Shown here one piece after another: positions 52,901-61,433 of a DNA stretch of 64,000 nucleotides. The translations under genes and the position numbers were made by a program. The notes under the pieces are model-generated. The model was not told the DNA's origin and made no database searches. It saw only the letters and a list, made by a program, of their open reading frames with translations. Within the stretch, counting starts at the first letter, position 1, and every line of letters begins with the position of its first letter. Source of the DNA: Spirosoma arboris (GTDB lineage Bacteria > Bacteroidota > Bacteroidia > Cytophagales > Spirosomataceae); contig NZ_WPIN01000005.1 in assembly GCF_009754945.1 (NCBI RefSeq), positions 310,001 through 374,000 of the forward strand, given 5' to 3'.

Positions 52901-53244
52901 ATGTGGCCATTACTATTACCGCTCCTACAGGGTATACGCTCTCCTTCGATAATTCGCTTACCAGTATCAACGTATCAGGAAGTACGGAAGGTCCAGTGGC
53001 AGTCGATAATACCAAGTGGGCGGTTACCTCAATGACTGCTGGCGTCCAACTTACATTAACGATTAACAGCGGGCAATTTATTCCAGCGAATGGCCAGGCG
53101 GTATTAGGGTTTAGCATCACACGAACGACTGCGAATGCAGGCAGTGCCTCCAATATCACAGTGAATGTCAACGACGATGCCACTAAGGCCTATGATGGCA
53201 ATAGCGCCAATAACGTTTATGCCCGAACAATTAACGGGCTATAA
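49984..53244 (+). CDS. NHL-repeat exported protein with Ig-like domains
   Basis: 1086 residues from the ATG at 49984 (MKVYFLTYKLSRLAV... signal peptide ending LRLPAQ). Twelve NHL-type repeats of about 56 residues fill residues 45-696, each close to GDNGPATSAxLNxPxGVAVDGxGNLFIAD...NNRIRKVATDGTITTVAG. They would build two six-bladed propellers. PKD/Ig-like domains follow (SVSPASSQSVCSGSTFSLTA and repeated LTAGGGSTYTFSGPGIVSQ units) and a C-terminal domain with DDATKAYDGNSANNVYARTI. Probably a surface or secreted binding protein; no catalytic motif is seen. Confidence 0.82.
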   Translation: MKVYFLTYKLSRLAVSISLSILLVLLALRLPAQTITTIAGSTQKGDGGPAINAAINAPTGVAVDGTGNLFIADQDNHRVRKVAPDGTITTVAGTGAYGYSGDNGPATSANLGSPSGIALDGSGNLFIADRNTHTIRKVATDGTITTVAGNGTPGFTGDNGLAITATLNTPYAVAVDATGNLFIADQANHRIRKVALDGTITTVAGNATQGFSGDTGPATSASLNTPSGIAVDGAGNLFIADALNHRIRKVAIDGTITTVAGKGTQAFSGDNGPATDAELASPAGVVIDGTGNLFIADLANHRIRKVATDGTITTVAGSTQGFSGDTGPATSANLNNPAGVAVDGTGNLFIADKNNNRIRKVATDGTITTVAGNGATDFSGDNGPAINASLASPSGVAVDGTGTIFIADQTNNRIRKIALTGIITTVAGNGSFGFSGDTGPATSAALAGPTGVAVDGAGNLFIADPNNNRIRKVATDGTITTVAGTGSAGFSGDNGPATSAKLNNPTGVAVDATGNLFIADRDNNRIRKVATDGTITTVAGTGSAGSSGDNGPAISAKLNNPTGVAVDGAGNLFIADKNNNRIRKVVGLTITTVAGSGTQGSSGDNGPATSARLNTPSGVAVDGSGNLFIDDTFNHRIRKVTTGGTITTVAGNGSPGTDGDNGPATSAQLNAPFGIAVDGPGNLFIADQANNRIRRVSAPAKVSVSPASSQSVCSGSTFSLTAIAANFTPTSYTWTSQPSGLSASGATPTFTAPSVSTATTYTLTVTATDGTASPTASVTITINALPTATLLSSGTLTCATTNLTLTAGGGSTYTFSGPGIVSQNATSGTALVNASGVYSVTVATITGCTATQSTLVESNTTPPVAILISSGPLTASMTSATLIAGVGSSYNFAGPGIVSQDPVSGTAVANVSGTYSVTVTSINGCSSTTSVALIGTDLTPTLILPQANFPAGGVGNFVVNIFEVTGLPTSMDNVAITITAPTGYTLSFDNSLTSINVSGSTEGPVAVDNTKWAVTSMTAGVQLTLTINSGQFIPANGQAVLGFSITRTTANAGSASNITVNVNDDATKAYDGNSANNVYARTINGL
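50116..52071 (+). repeat. Twelve in-frame tandem repeats of about 168 bp
   Basis: The NHL units are also repeats at the DNA level, with strings such as GGCACCATCAC, GTAGCGGTGGATGG and GGCGATAATGGACC in nearly every unit. Units 5 and 10 are shorter by one and two residues. Units 8 to 10 are the most alike, which suggests recent duplication or gene conversion. Confidence 0.9.
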
Positions 53245-53249
53245 GCAAC

Positions 53250-53291
53250 AAGGCCGGATCGGAAACCTAAACAGGTTTCCGATCCGGCCTT
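53250..53291. terminator. Bidirectional hairpin terminator
   Basis: A 19-bp perfect stem (AAGGCCGGATCGGAAACCT, 53250-53268, with 53273-53291) and AAAC loop lie between the convergent NHL and sialidase-fold genes. Confidence 0.88.
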
Positions 53292-53306
53292 ACGTTCTAG
53301 TGTCCC

Positions 53307-54353
53307 CTATTTCCCTTTCTTAGGGTCCAGAACAACGTGCCGAATACGCTGACGTTTCCAGGTGTAAGTCACGTGGACAAGCCCATCAGCGGTTTGAATT
53401 ACAGCTGGATACGAATATTCACCCGGTTCATTTTCGAGAACAGCCAGCGTTTTCCAGGTTTTCCCATCGTTAGAGATCGCAATATCGAGGGGTGTTCGTG
53501 GCCCGCCAAATTTACCCGGTGTGGGCGCAACTGGATTATAAACCAATACTTGCCGACCATCTTTCAGCGTCACGGCATCGGTTCCCGAATTAGGATTGGG
53601 GAGCGATGTTTTCTGTAGGGGTGACCATGTTTTACCATTATCCTTCGACCAGGTTTCGACAATAAATCCACTTTTCTGGCTACGGCAAAGCGCTTGTAAT
53701 TCGCCATTAGGGTGAAATAAAATACTTGGCTGAATAGCCCCGTCATCAACACCTTCATTGATGGCGGCAGTTTTTTGCCAGGTTTTCCCCCAATCACTGG
53801 TCTGCTCAAAATGCACCCGCCAATTGTGATCTTCCGAACTACTTGGGCAGAGCAAAACACCCGAAGCCAGCAGCACGGGCTTGTTTTTAATAGGGCCTAA
53901 AATACCGTCCGGCAACCGCTCTGCTGCCGACCAGGTTTTGCCTCCATCTGTCGATCGCTTCAGCATTCCCCACCAGGTTGAAGGACTTGGCCCAACTTTA
54001 TAAAATAGCAGTAACTCGGCGCCAGGCACCTGAAACAGTACCGGATTCCAGCAAGGTAGTCGTTTTCCATCGGGCTGGACACCTGTTGCCACTTCGACAG
54101 GTGTTGTCCAGTTTGCTCCCAGTTGGCTACTCACCCAGATACCTACATCTGGATGACGCTCACGGGTACCGCCAAACCAGGCTGCAATCAAACCTGTTGG
54201 CGTTTCGGCCAGTGTTGAAGCATGGCATTCCGGGAAAGGAGCTTTTTCATAAATCCACTCGCTACGAAGAATAGCTGGGTTGTCTGACTGCGCTATAGTG
54301 TAATGGGCAATCAGGAGGAATGTAATCAGCAGGGATAAGGAGGAGGTTTTCAT
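53307..54353 (-). CDS. Sialidase-fold (BNR-repeat) exported protein
   Basis: 348 residues from the ATG at 54353 (MKTSSLSLLITFLLIAHYTIAQS). Asp-box motifs STDGGKTWS, TSDWGKTWQ, SKDNGKTWS and SNDGKTWK place it in the six-bladed sialidase/BNR fold. CHASTLAETPTGLIAAWFGGTRERHPDVGIWVS is the hallmark of the BNR_2 branch, which is often labelled exo-alpha-sialidase. The arginine triad of true sialidases is not evident, and this branch is common in loci for plant saccharides, so sialic acid should not be assumed. It is a single gene convergent with the NHL gene. Confidence 0.83.
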   Translation of the reverse strand: MKTSSLSLLITFLLIAHYTIAQSDNPAILRSEWIYEKAPFPECHASTLAETPTGLIAAWFGGTRERHPDVGIWVSSQLGANWTTPVEVATGVQPDGKRLPCWNPVLFQVPGAELLLFYKVGPSPSTWWGMLKRSTDGGKTWSAAERLPDGILGPIKNKPVLLASGVLLCPSSSEDHNWRVHFEQTSDWGKTWQKTAAINEGVDDGAIQPSILFHPNGELQALCRSQKSGFIVETWSKDNGKTWSPLQKTSLPNPNSGTDAVTLKDGRQVLVYNPVAPTPGKFGGPRTPLDIAISNDGKTWKTLAVLENEPGEYSYPAVIQTADGLVHVTYTWKRQRIRHVVLDPKKGK

Positions 54354-54380
54354 ACCCCAACAATACGATAAGCTCCACAA

Positions 54381-54845
54381 ATTAGCTAGTTACCGTATAA
54401 ACTTCATCATTGATAAATGCCTTAACCAGGAGCTTTTTTTAAACAGTTTTAACAAATATATTTTTATGGCTCCATTATATGCCATCGGCACATTTCTTGT
54501 ATTTATCTATAATTATAGCGCATCATTCAGTCAATAATGAGCCGCTTTTACTACTTAAATCATCTACTTAAGTATATCGATAAATAATAATATCCTACAA
54601 TAATCTACCTAAAATCCAATTCTTGAAACCTATTTGAACCGTAGAAGAAATCGTAAGCGATTGAGCCTGAGGTAAAAGTCTAGAGCTAATAAGGCAAAAA
54701 GGTGGCCTATATTGATTTAGACCCAAACTCAATTATCATGCCAAATCCATAAGTACGTTAAGCAGAAACTGTAGACTGGTCTTGTACGATCTTGGCCATT
54801 TTCAGTCATGTTCAGAATTATTGTCCACTCCAAAAATAGCCTCAT
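54381..54845. other. 465-bp AT-rich intergenic region
   Basis: Divergent region between the sialidase-fold gene and the large SGNH gene. It is AT-rich with no reading frame, long repeat or RNA that I can support. It must contain both promoters. Confidence 0.5.
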
Positions 54846-57800
54846 ATGATGAAAAACTACAAGCGAGTAAAAAAAGCAGTCAACGTTCAATTATTTCTAT
54901 GGGTTTCACTTATTATTCCAACCATTGCTTTCGGGCAATTTCAAATTAACTTTCCCGTACCCAGAATCGTTTTTCAACGCGATAATTCGAATCAGGCATC
55001 AGTCCCATTTCACGCTGTCATTACTGCATCTGTCACGCAAATCAAGGTACGTTTAGTCGTTCGTCAGGGTGGAACTACTACTGGTTGGACAACTTTTACG
55101 CCAGGTAATGGTGCTGTTTCAGGTCGCATCCTGGCAGTTCAGGGCGGCTGGTATGATCTGGAAGCCGAAGCGTTCAATGGTGCTACAAGTCTGGGAATTA
55201 AACGAATAGACCGGGTAGGTGTGGGTGAAGTGCTGATTGCCTCAGGCCAGTCCAATGCGCAGGGTTTTCCTTATACAACGGGAGCCTCAGATGACCGCGT
55301 ATCATGCCTCAAGTATTATGATGGCCAGATTACAGAGTCCCGCTTTCCCTTAGCGTTCAGCCATTTATCTGTACCTACTAACGTTGGTCCAACAAACTCT
55401 TCCTATATCTACGGCATGTTGGGCGATAAGCTTGTGCAACGCTTAGGCGTACCTGTACTAATTTATGGGGCAGCCATAGGCGGTACGTCTTCTCTTCAAT
55501 GGCGTCAATCGGCAGAGGGGCTGGTTATTCCAGAGAGTGATCAATGGGATGGTGCCGATGATTTACGGCCTTACCGGGCCATGAAGGCAACCATTAATCA
55601 CTATGTGAAACGAACGGGCCTTCGGGCTATCATTTGGCATCAGGGAGAATCCGACAAAGGGAAACCTGCTTCAGACTACATAAGTAATATACAAAAACTG
55701 ATTGAGGTCAGTCGTCAGGATATAGGCGTGTCAACGTTATCTTGGGTCATTGCGCGAACTTCATGGATTGACGGCAGTAACGACCCTAACATAACGCAGG
55801 CACAGAATCAACTGATTACTCAGGTTCCGTATTGCTATCCGGGACCAAATACTGATGTGTATGATAACAGCTACCGTCAGGATGGCACCCATTTCTTACC
55901 AACTTTTTATCCACAATTGGCAGAACTCTGGAATCAGGCGCTCACCAACGCGTTTTTTCAGCAGTCACTCCCTTACGTTCTTCCTCAGGACACGCCCAAA
56001 ATCACGATTGGACTTCCCCAGCCTTTCTATCAATATCAGGGTGGGCATCTCGTTATTCCATTTTTAGATGAAGCCCCGGATGGCCCGGCATCAGGTGTTA
56101 CATACACTGCTCAGTTAGTTTCTTCGAGCGGGCAATTTATTACCAATCTGGGTGTGGGCAATACCCGACCTTTACGCGTTACGCTTCCAGATAATTTAAC
56201 AGCGGGAACCTACCAGACACGGATCGTTTCCTCAGCATCTTCATCCACACTGAGTCCGCCCATTACTGTTTTTGCCCCTACGTATTCCAAAAAAACAGGA
56301 ACAGGATTAACGGGAAAATATATTAATGGCTCTGATTCGAACGGACCAGTTATGTATACCCAACTGGATGGACCACTGGATATAACCTGGTTTGACAGAG
56401 GACCTACTTCTTTTATGCCGATTCGTGATTGGCTTGCCAGTTGGACCGGTCAACTAGAAGCTCCGGTTACCGGCACGTACACGATAAAAACCAGTTATGA
56501 CGATGCCACCCGAATCTGGATAAATGGTCAACTTATCATCGACGAATTGGGCGCTCACGCCTATCCATTCGTTGTAAAGGGTCAAATTACGTTGCAGGCT
56601 AACCAGCGGTACGACATTCGGGTCGAGTTATACCAATATTGGTTCGATGCCCAGATCCGGCTCCAATGGGTTGTTCCGGGTACTACGCAGGCCGTTTATA
56701 TTCCGAAGGATCGACTATATCCATCCACAACGCCTGTTACCACATCGGGTACTTCACTTAATGTCGTTTTTCCCACTCCCCGCGTGGTCTTTCAGCGAGA
56801 TAGTAGCAATTCTGCCCAAATCAATATCAGGGGGCTTTGTCCACCCCAAACCGAACGAGTTGAGATACGGGTTTCGCCAACGGTATCGGGCTACGGTCAA
56901 AACAGCGATGTATTTGTTGTGCTGGATAATCAGCCCGTAAATGGCACTTTCTCAGGGTCAGTTACGGCAACCGGTGGCTGGTATAATCTGGACATTCAGG
57001 CCATTGCCCAAAGTAAGACGATCAGTCACATACGGGTAACGCCCGTTGGCGTAGGCGAAGTTTTCCTCATTGCAGGCGAGGCCAATGCCCAGGGAATTAA
57101 CCCCAACCGGTCGGTCATATCCGCCACCGATGATCGGGTAAACAGTGTCCCCTATTACAATTATACCGATACGACTCGCCTACCCTTGCCGCCTGCGTTT
57201 AGTAAATTGACGGCAGATGGAACCATTGGGCCGCATGGCAATACACCCTGGAGTTGGAGCGAATTAGGCGACTTATTAACCAATCGACTAAACGTTCCGG
57301 TTCTGTTTTATAACGTAGCCTGGGCAGGTACAACCGTTCGTAACTGGCGGGAAAGCATGGAACAGGGGGCAACGACTACCATCGATGGCACGACAATGTC
57401 TGCTGGTATGCCTTACAGTAATCTTAAACGCGTATTGAAAGACTATGTTCCGCTAACAGGTTTACGGGCTATATTCTGGCAACAGGGTGAAAGTGAATAT
57501 TACTCAAGCAACCCGCAGGCGACAAATTATGCCACAGATTTAAAGGCACTGATTAGTCAGAGCCGGGTGGATGCGGGCTTTGCTGCACTTCCGTGGATCA
57601 TAGCCCGATCCTCGGTAGATAATACGACAAGTGCGCTGTATCCATCCGGCAGTTACGAGCCCGTTACAAACCGCCAGAATGAAGTAATTCAGACAACTAA
57701 TCAGGTCATAGCCGGACCTATTACCGATACAATTCAGATACCCAGACCCGGCGGCAAGTATTTTCAGGGCAACGGCCTTACTCGACTGGCGCAAGCCTGG

Positions 57801-58724
57801 AATACGGCTTTAACAACATCAGTCTGGTCAACATCTGCTTTATTGGCTCAATCGCCAGCTATAAGTGACCTTAGTCTAAAGGCTGAATTAGAAGCTCGGA
57901 TAGCCTCAGTAGATAAGGACCTTCTCTTCATACTCAAAGTTGTAAATGAGGGCCAACTACCCGCAACTAATATTCGGGTACGCAGCACCTTACCCGAACA
58001 GTTACAATTTACAACCAGTGAGAGTATGGATTACATACAGGGGACTCTATTGGCGTCAATTCCCAGTCTGGACATTGGCCAACAGACTGAACTGACGTTT
58101 ACGGCCCGCCCCAAGCAGCCAGGCACTTATCGAATAGCCAGCGAGATTATTCGGGCCGATCAACTGGATCAGGATTCACGGCCCAATACGAGTATTAGTA
58201 ATGGCGAAGATGATGTTGCCTGGATCGACTTTCGGACATCGGAGAGTACGTCATCGATATTTACTTCCATCGCGTCACAGAATGCGCCGGTGCTACCTGC
58301 AGTGATTAGTTCTCAACCCTTTGCCGACCCTAACAAAGCCGATTTGAGTCTGCAACTAGTCGTTAATCAGCTTTCTCCAACGCCTAATACGCCTTTCTCT
58401 GTAAGTGTAATTGTGAAGAATAGCGGTGCTTTAACAGCCCAAAATGTGCGGGCTGGCTGCCTTTTACCTGCTGGTCTGTCATTCGTCAGCAGTACCAATA
58501 TGACGTTGTCTGGCAGTACGGTTCGAGGCACGGTATCCAGTATTCCGGCGGGCCAGCAGGCCGTCCTCCTGTTCAACGTTACGTCCACGACAGTTGGCGC
58601 TAAATCGCTTCAGGCTCAAATTGAAGCAGCTACACCGCTAGACCCCGATTCTACAGTGAATAATGGTTTTACGAATGGCGAAGACGATACCGCTACATTA
58701 ACGATTCGGGTTGGAGGAACGTAA
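54846..58724 (+). CDS. Large exported protein with two SGNH/SASA domains (second one degenerate), PA14 and DUF11 repeats
   Basis: 1292 residues with a signal peptide (ending TIAFGQ). Two copies of a module, beta-sandwich plus SGNH acetylesterase (FPVPRIVFQRDNSNQ ... and FPTPRVVFQRDSSNS ...), are split by a PA14 domain (TGLTGKYINGSD ... YDDATRIWINGQLIIDELG). Copy 1 is complete: S136 in ASGQSNAQG, WHQGESD, and D346-x-x-H349 in DGTHF. In copy 2 the serine is A746 (AGEANAQG), WHQGES is WQQGES and the D-x-x-H is gone. Two DUF11/CARDB domains end the protein. It probably removes acetyl groups from plant or host glycans. The end overlaps the convergent regulator gene by 27 bp. Confidence 0.85.
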   Translation: MMKNYKRVKKAVNVQLFLWVSLIIPTIAFGQFQINFPVPRIVFQRDNSNQASVPFHAVITASVTQIKVRLVVRQGGTTTGWTTFTPGNGAVSGRILAVQGGWYDLEAEAFNGATSLGIKRIDRVGVGEVLIASGQSNAQGFPYTTGASDDRVSCLKYYDGQITESRFPLAFSHLSVPTNVGPTNSSYIYGMLGDKLVQRLGVPVLIYGAAIGGTSSLQWRQSAEGLVIPESDQWDGADDLRPYRAMKATINHYVKRTGLRAIIWHQGESDKGKPASDYISNIQKLIEVSRQDIGVSTLSWVIARTSWIDGSNDPNITQAQNQLITQVPYCYPGPNTDVYDNSYRQDGTHFLPTFYPQLAELWNQALTNAFFQQSLPYVLPQDTPKITIGLPQPFYQYQGGHLVIPFLDEAPDGPASGVTYTAQLVSSSGQFITNLGVGNTRPLRVTLPDNLTAGTYQTRIVSSASSSTLSPPITVFAPTYSKKTGTGLTGKYINGSDSNGPVMYTQLDGPLDITWFDRGPTSFMPIRDWLASWTGQLEAPVTGTYTIKTSYDDATRIWINGQLIIDELGAHAYPFVVKGQITLQANQRYDIRVELYQYWFDAQIRLQWVVPGTTQAVYIPKDRLYPSTTPVTTSGTSLNVVFPTPRVVFQRDSSNSAQINIRGLCPPQTERVEIRVSPTVSGYGQNSDVFVVLDNQPVNGTFSGSVTATGGWYNLDIQAIAQSKTISHIRVTPVGVGEVFLIAGEANAQGINPNRSVISATDDRVNSVPYYNYTDTTRLPLPPAFSKLTADGTIGPHGNTPWSWSELGDLLTNRLNVPVLFYNVAWAGTTVRNWRESMEQGATTTIDGTTMSAGMPYSNLKRVLKDYVPLTGLRAIFWQQGESEYYSSNPQATNYATDLKALISQSRVDAGFAALPWIIARSSVDNTTSALYPSGSYEPVTNRQNEVIQTTNQVIAGPITDTIQIPRPGGKYFQGNGLTRLAQAWNTALTTSVWSTSALLAQSPAISDLSLKAELEARIASVDKDLLFILKVVNEGQLPATNIRVRSTLPEQLQFTTSESMDYIQGTLLASIPSLDIGQQTELTFTARPKQPGTYRIASEIIRADQLDQDSRPNTSISNGEDDVAWIDFRTSESTSSIFTSIASQNAPVLPAVISSQPFADPNKADLSLQLVVNQLSPTPNTPFSVSVIVKNSGALTAQNVRAGCLLPAGLSFVSSTNMTLSGSTVRGTVSSIPAGQQAVLLFNVTSTTVGAKSLQAQIEAATPLDPDSTVNNGFTNGEDDTATLTIRVGGT

Positions 58725-59441
58725 GTCGACGGCCATAACAGCGTCCTTATAATTCCGCCCAATCGGAACCAGATTTCCATTTAACAGGATTCGATTACGC
58801 TCGATTCGGCTAATCCATGATACAGCAACGATGAACGATTTGTGTACCCGAATAAACCGGTTTAGCGGAAAAATATCATGCATGGCTTTGATCGAGCCTT
58901 TTATGACAATTTTACCAGTGGTTGTGTAAATGATCGCATAATCTTTCAATCCCTGAATATGAGTCACCGTATCGAAATTCAGTTTGATGCGTTGGACACC
59001 GCTTTTCACGAAGACCGACGTAGGCGAATCGCCGGTAAGGAGGTCTTCTAGCCGAGCGTTTTGTTCTTTCAACGCTAAAAAGTCACGAATTTTTTCGATC
59101 GCCTGTATAAACCGGGAATAGGAAATAGGTTTCAGCAAAAAGTCGATCACGCCCAGTTCAAAGCCTTCAAATGCGTAATCGCGGTAAGCCGTGGTGAAAA
59201 CCGTAATGGGCGTTCTGGGGAGTGCGGCTTCGGCAATCCGATTTAGGAAATCAATACCATTCATACCCGGCATTTCAATGTCCAGAAACAGAACATCGGC
59301 CTCATAATTATCCAGGTATAAAAGAGCGTCGTGAGCATTGCCAAATTGGTGCACCGATTCGATAAAATCCAATCGACTCAGGTAACCTTCCAGCAATTCA
59401 CGAGCCAGCAATTCGTCATCAATAATTACGCATTTTAGCAT
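58698..59441 (-). CDS. LytTR-family response regulator
   Basis: 247 residues: receiver with D54 in VLFLDIEMPGMNG, acidic pocket IIDDE, conserved FLLKPISYSRF; then LytTR DNA-binding domain (VFVKSGVQRIKLNFDTVTHIQGLKDYAIIYTTTGK, FPLNRFIRVHKSFIVAVSWISRIERNRILLNG). It is the second gene of a kinase-regulator operon (5-bp gap). The 3' end overlaps the convergent acetylesterase gene by 27 bp. Confidence 0.93.
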   Translation of the reverse strand: MLKCVIIDDELLARELLEGYLSRLDFIESVHQFGNAHDALLYLDNYEADVLFLDIEMPGMNGIDFLNRIAEAALPRTPITVFTTAYRDYAFEGFELGVIDFLLKPISYSRFIQAIEKIRDFLALKEQNARLEDLLTGDSPTSVFVKSGVQRIKLNFDTVTHIQGLKDYAIIYTTTGKIVIKGSIKAMHDIFPLNRFIRVHKSFIVAVSWISRIERNRILLNGNLVPIGRNYKDAVMAVDLRSSNPNR

Positions 59442-59446
59442 ACGTA

Positions 59447-60514
59447 TCAGTCAGATAATGAAATAGATAATGCCGCTTTATACGTCTCTAGCCTGTCTTC
59501 TGTTTGAAGCGTATACTGTCCGGGATAGAGTAATTCCAGCCGTTTTCGAAGGTTGGCAAGGCCAATACCACCTTTCTGTCCTTTCGGGTGAATAGGCGGT
59601 TTATTGTTTTCCACCGTCATTTCCACCTTAGTTGGGTTTAAGGTTAGCGTACCATGCAGCCAGGACTTTCCTGTCTGTTTACCAATCCCGTGTTTAAACG
59701 CATTTTCGACTAGAGGCAGCAGTAAAAGTGGCGCTATTTCCTGCCCATTAGGATTCCCGTAAATGTGCAACTCGATATTCGAATGGTCGCCACAACGGAT
59801 TTTTTCCAGTTCAATGTAATTCTGCAAATAGCTGATTTCTTTTTCAAGAGGCACCCTGGCCTCATCGCTATCGTAGAGCATATACTCCATCATATCGGAT
59901 AACTTCAGGACCATATCTGGCGCCAGGTCCGATTTTTTAAGTGTTAACGCATAAAGATTATTGAGGATATTGAACAAAAAATGCGGGTTCACCTGCGAGC
60001 GCAGGAAGTTCACTTCGGCCTGTAATTTCTCCACCGTTATTTTCTGAAGCATGCGCTGCTGCTCATACCAGTCGATGCTTAGTTTTAGAGGCACCATCAG
60101 TCCCAGATACCATAACGTACTGAAAAAATTGTACGACAGCGTTTCGATCCAGTTCCGATTTTGCGTCGGGGCAATAACGAATCCGTAAATGATATAATCA
60201 TAAAAAGCCTGTACCAGCAAATAGCCAAAGATTGACAGGAGTACCAATGAGAAATAGCGGAGATAGCGCCCTGTCAGTAAATAGCGCGGCAAAAAGTAGT
60301 GCAGATTGAGGTAGGCAATGCCAATCAGCAAACTAACTCTGATAGTTACACAAGCCGCAAAATAAGGCAAACCTGCCTTATAAATCAGATACCGTTTTTC
60401 GTACAGGAAAAAGCCTGTAATCAGCACCCAATAGGCCGTGTGCACCAGTGCATACTTAATTGGAATGGTTCGGTTCGAAAGCGGAATTTTTATTCGTCTG
60501 TCCAGGAAATCCAT
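59447..60514 (-). CDS. LytS-type sensor histidine kinase
   Basis: 355 residues from the ATG at 60514 (MDFLDRRIKIPLSNR). Four membrane helices (for example YALVHTAYWVLITGFFLY and FSLVLLSIFGYLLVQAFYDYII) are followed by a short coiled coil and the His_kinase motif RSQVNPHFLFNILNNLYALTLKKSDLAP. The ATPase part has LLPLVENAFKHGIG and KGGIGLANLRKRLELLYPG. There is no large sensor domain. It pairs with the regulator downstream. Targets are unknown; the flanking exported genes are candidates. Confidence 0.93.
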   Translation of the reverse strand: MDFLDRRIKIPLSNRTIPIKYALVHTAYWVLITGFFLYEKRYLIYKAGLPYFAACVTIRVSLLIGIAYLNLHYFLPRYLLTGRYLRYFSLVLLSIFGYLLVQAFYDYIIYGFVIAPTQNRNWIETLSYNFFSTLWYLGLMVPLKLSIDWYEQQRMLQKITVEKLQAEVNFLRSQVNPHFLFNILNNLYALTLKKSDLAPDMVLKLSDMMEYMLYDSDEARVPLEKEISYLQNYIELEKIRCGDHSNIELHIYGNPNGQEIAPLLLLPLVENAFKHGIGKQTGKSWLHGTLTLNPTKVEMTVENNKPPIHPKGQKGGIGLANLRKRLELLYPGQYTLQTEDRLETYKAALSISLSD

Positions 60515-60577
60515 GTCAACATCAGCTGTAAGTCTATGTAAATGAACGCAAAAGAAAAACACCCTGAAAATTATATC

Positions 60578-60647
60578 GACCAACGACCAAAAAAGTAGAG
60601 GAAAGTAATTAGCTCTTGCAACTCGTCTATTTTTCTGGCCGTTGGTC
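60578..60647. promoter_or_regulatory. Imperfect inverted repeat between kinase and dioxygenase-like genes
   Basis: Arms 60578-60599 and 60626-60647 (22 bp each, with GACCAACG...CGTTGGTC ends) pair with about four mismatches around a 26-nt loop. It lies in the divergent gap and could be a regulator site or a leader structure. Confidence 0.4.
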
Positions 60648-60734
60648 TACTATTTTTTGGGATGACAAACGCTTACCGTTGCTTTGTTCAGGCATCAGCC
60701 AACCTGCTGCTAATACCTTTGATCAACTCGTCTC

Positions 60735-61370
60735 ATGAAAAATCAACTTTTTTTTCTGCTTATCGCCACAATGACTCTTACGCTGAACGCATTTGGTCAG
60801 GACAAAAAAGTAGGTGGCCCCTGCGAAGGTTGCGAAGCGATTTACGAAAGTCCGGTTCCATTCGACAAGCTGGACAGTTTCGTAAAAATGCCCGATGCTA
60901 CCTGGACTGGCAAGAAACCGCTGGGTATCAATGGGATTGTTTATAAAGCAGATGGCAAAACGCCAGCCCCAGGTGTTATTTTATACATCTATCATACTGA
61001 TGAAACGGGTCATTACAGTCCGAAAGAGGGCGCAAAAGGCTGGGAGAAACGGCATGGGTCCATACGTAGCTGGATGCGCACAAACGAAAAAGGCGAGTAC
61101 AAGTTTGTCACTCTCCGTCCCGCTCCTTACCCCGGCCGTACTGACCCAGCTCACATCCATATTACTGTCAAAGAACCTGGTCTCAATGAATATTACATTG
61201 ATGAATATCTATTTGCTAATGACCCTCTCCTAACCCCCGAGAAACGACAGAAGCTGGAAAATAGGGGCGGCAACGGCATTCTAACTCTCATAGATGTCGG
61301 TAACATGTATAAAGCCGAACGGCACATCTACCTCGGCAGGAACATCCCGAATTACCCGACGAATCCGTAA
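60735..61370 (+). CDS. Exported intradiol ring-cleavage dioxygenase-like protein
   Basis: 211 residues with a signal peptide (ending LNAFGQ). The intradiol dioxygenase core is seen as ILYIYHTDETGHYSPK, RTNEKGEYKFVTLRPAPYPGRTDPAHIHITV. The four ferric ligands of the family can be placed at Y94, Y132, H140 and H142. Cytoplasmic homologues open catechol or protocatechuate rings; exported versions are common in Bacteroidota and their substrates are little known. An active role on plant phenolics released by the tannase-type enzyme would fit, but is inference. Confidence 0.85.
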   Translation: MKNQLFFLLIATMTLTLNAFGQDKKVGGPCEGCEAIYESPVPFDKLDSFVKMPDATWTGKKPLGINGIVYKADGKTPAPGVILYIYHTDETGHYSPKEGAKGWEKRHGSIRSWMRTNEKGEYKFVTLRPAPYPGRTDPAHIHITVKEPGLNEYYIDEYLFANDPLLTPEKRQKLENRGGNGILTLIDVGNMYKAERHIYLGRNIPNYPTNP

Positions 61371-61375
61371 GCTGT

Positions 61376-61413
61376 ACCCCACCCCAACCCCTCTCCCCTA
61401 TTTTTCAGGGGAG
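61376..61413. repeat. C-rich palindromic repeat, family D copy 2
   Basis: ACCCCACCCCAACCCCTCTC is followed by a 7-bp hairpin (61393-61399 with 61407-61413) with an ATTTTTC loop. It shares the CCCCACCCC start and CCTCTCC/GGAGAGG logic with the element at 31988-32081 and directly follows the dioxygenase-like stop codon. Confidence 0.6.
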
Positions 61414-61433
61414 GGACTAAAACTCGCCTTTTC

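Noticed and set aside
53307..54353. Calling the BNR protein a true sialidase
   Set aside because: Asp boxes show the fold, but the catalytic arginine triad and tyrosine of GH33 were not evident and the locus is of plant-glycan type.
60714..60721. -7 promoter element TACCTTTG before the dioxygenase-like gene
   Set aside because: It fits TAnnTTTG but lies only 14 bp before the start codon and has no -33 partner at the right distance.
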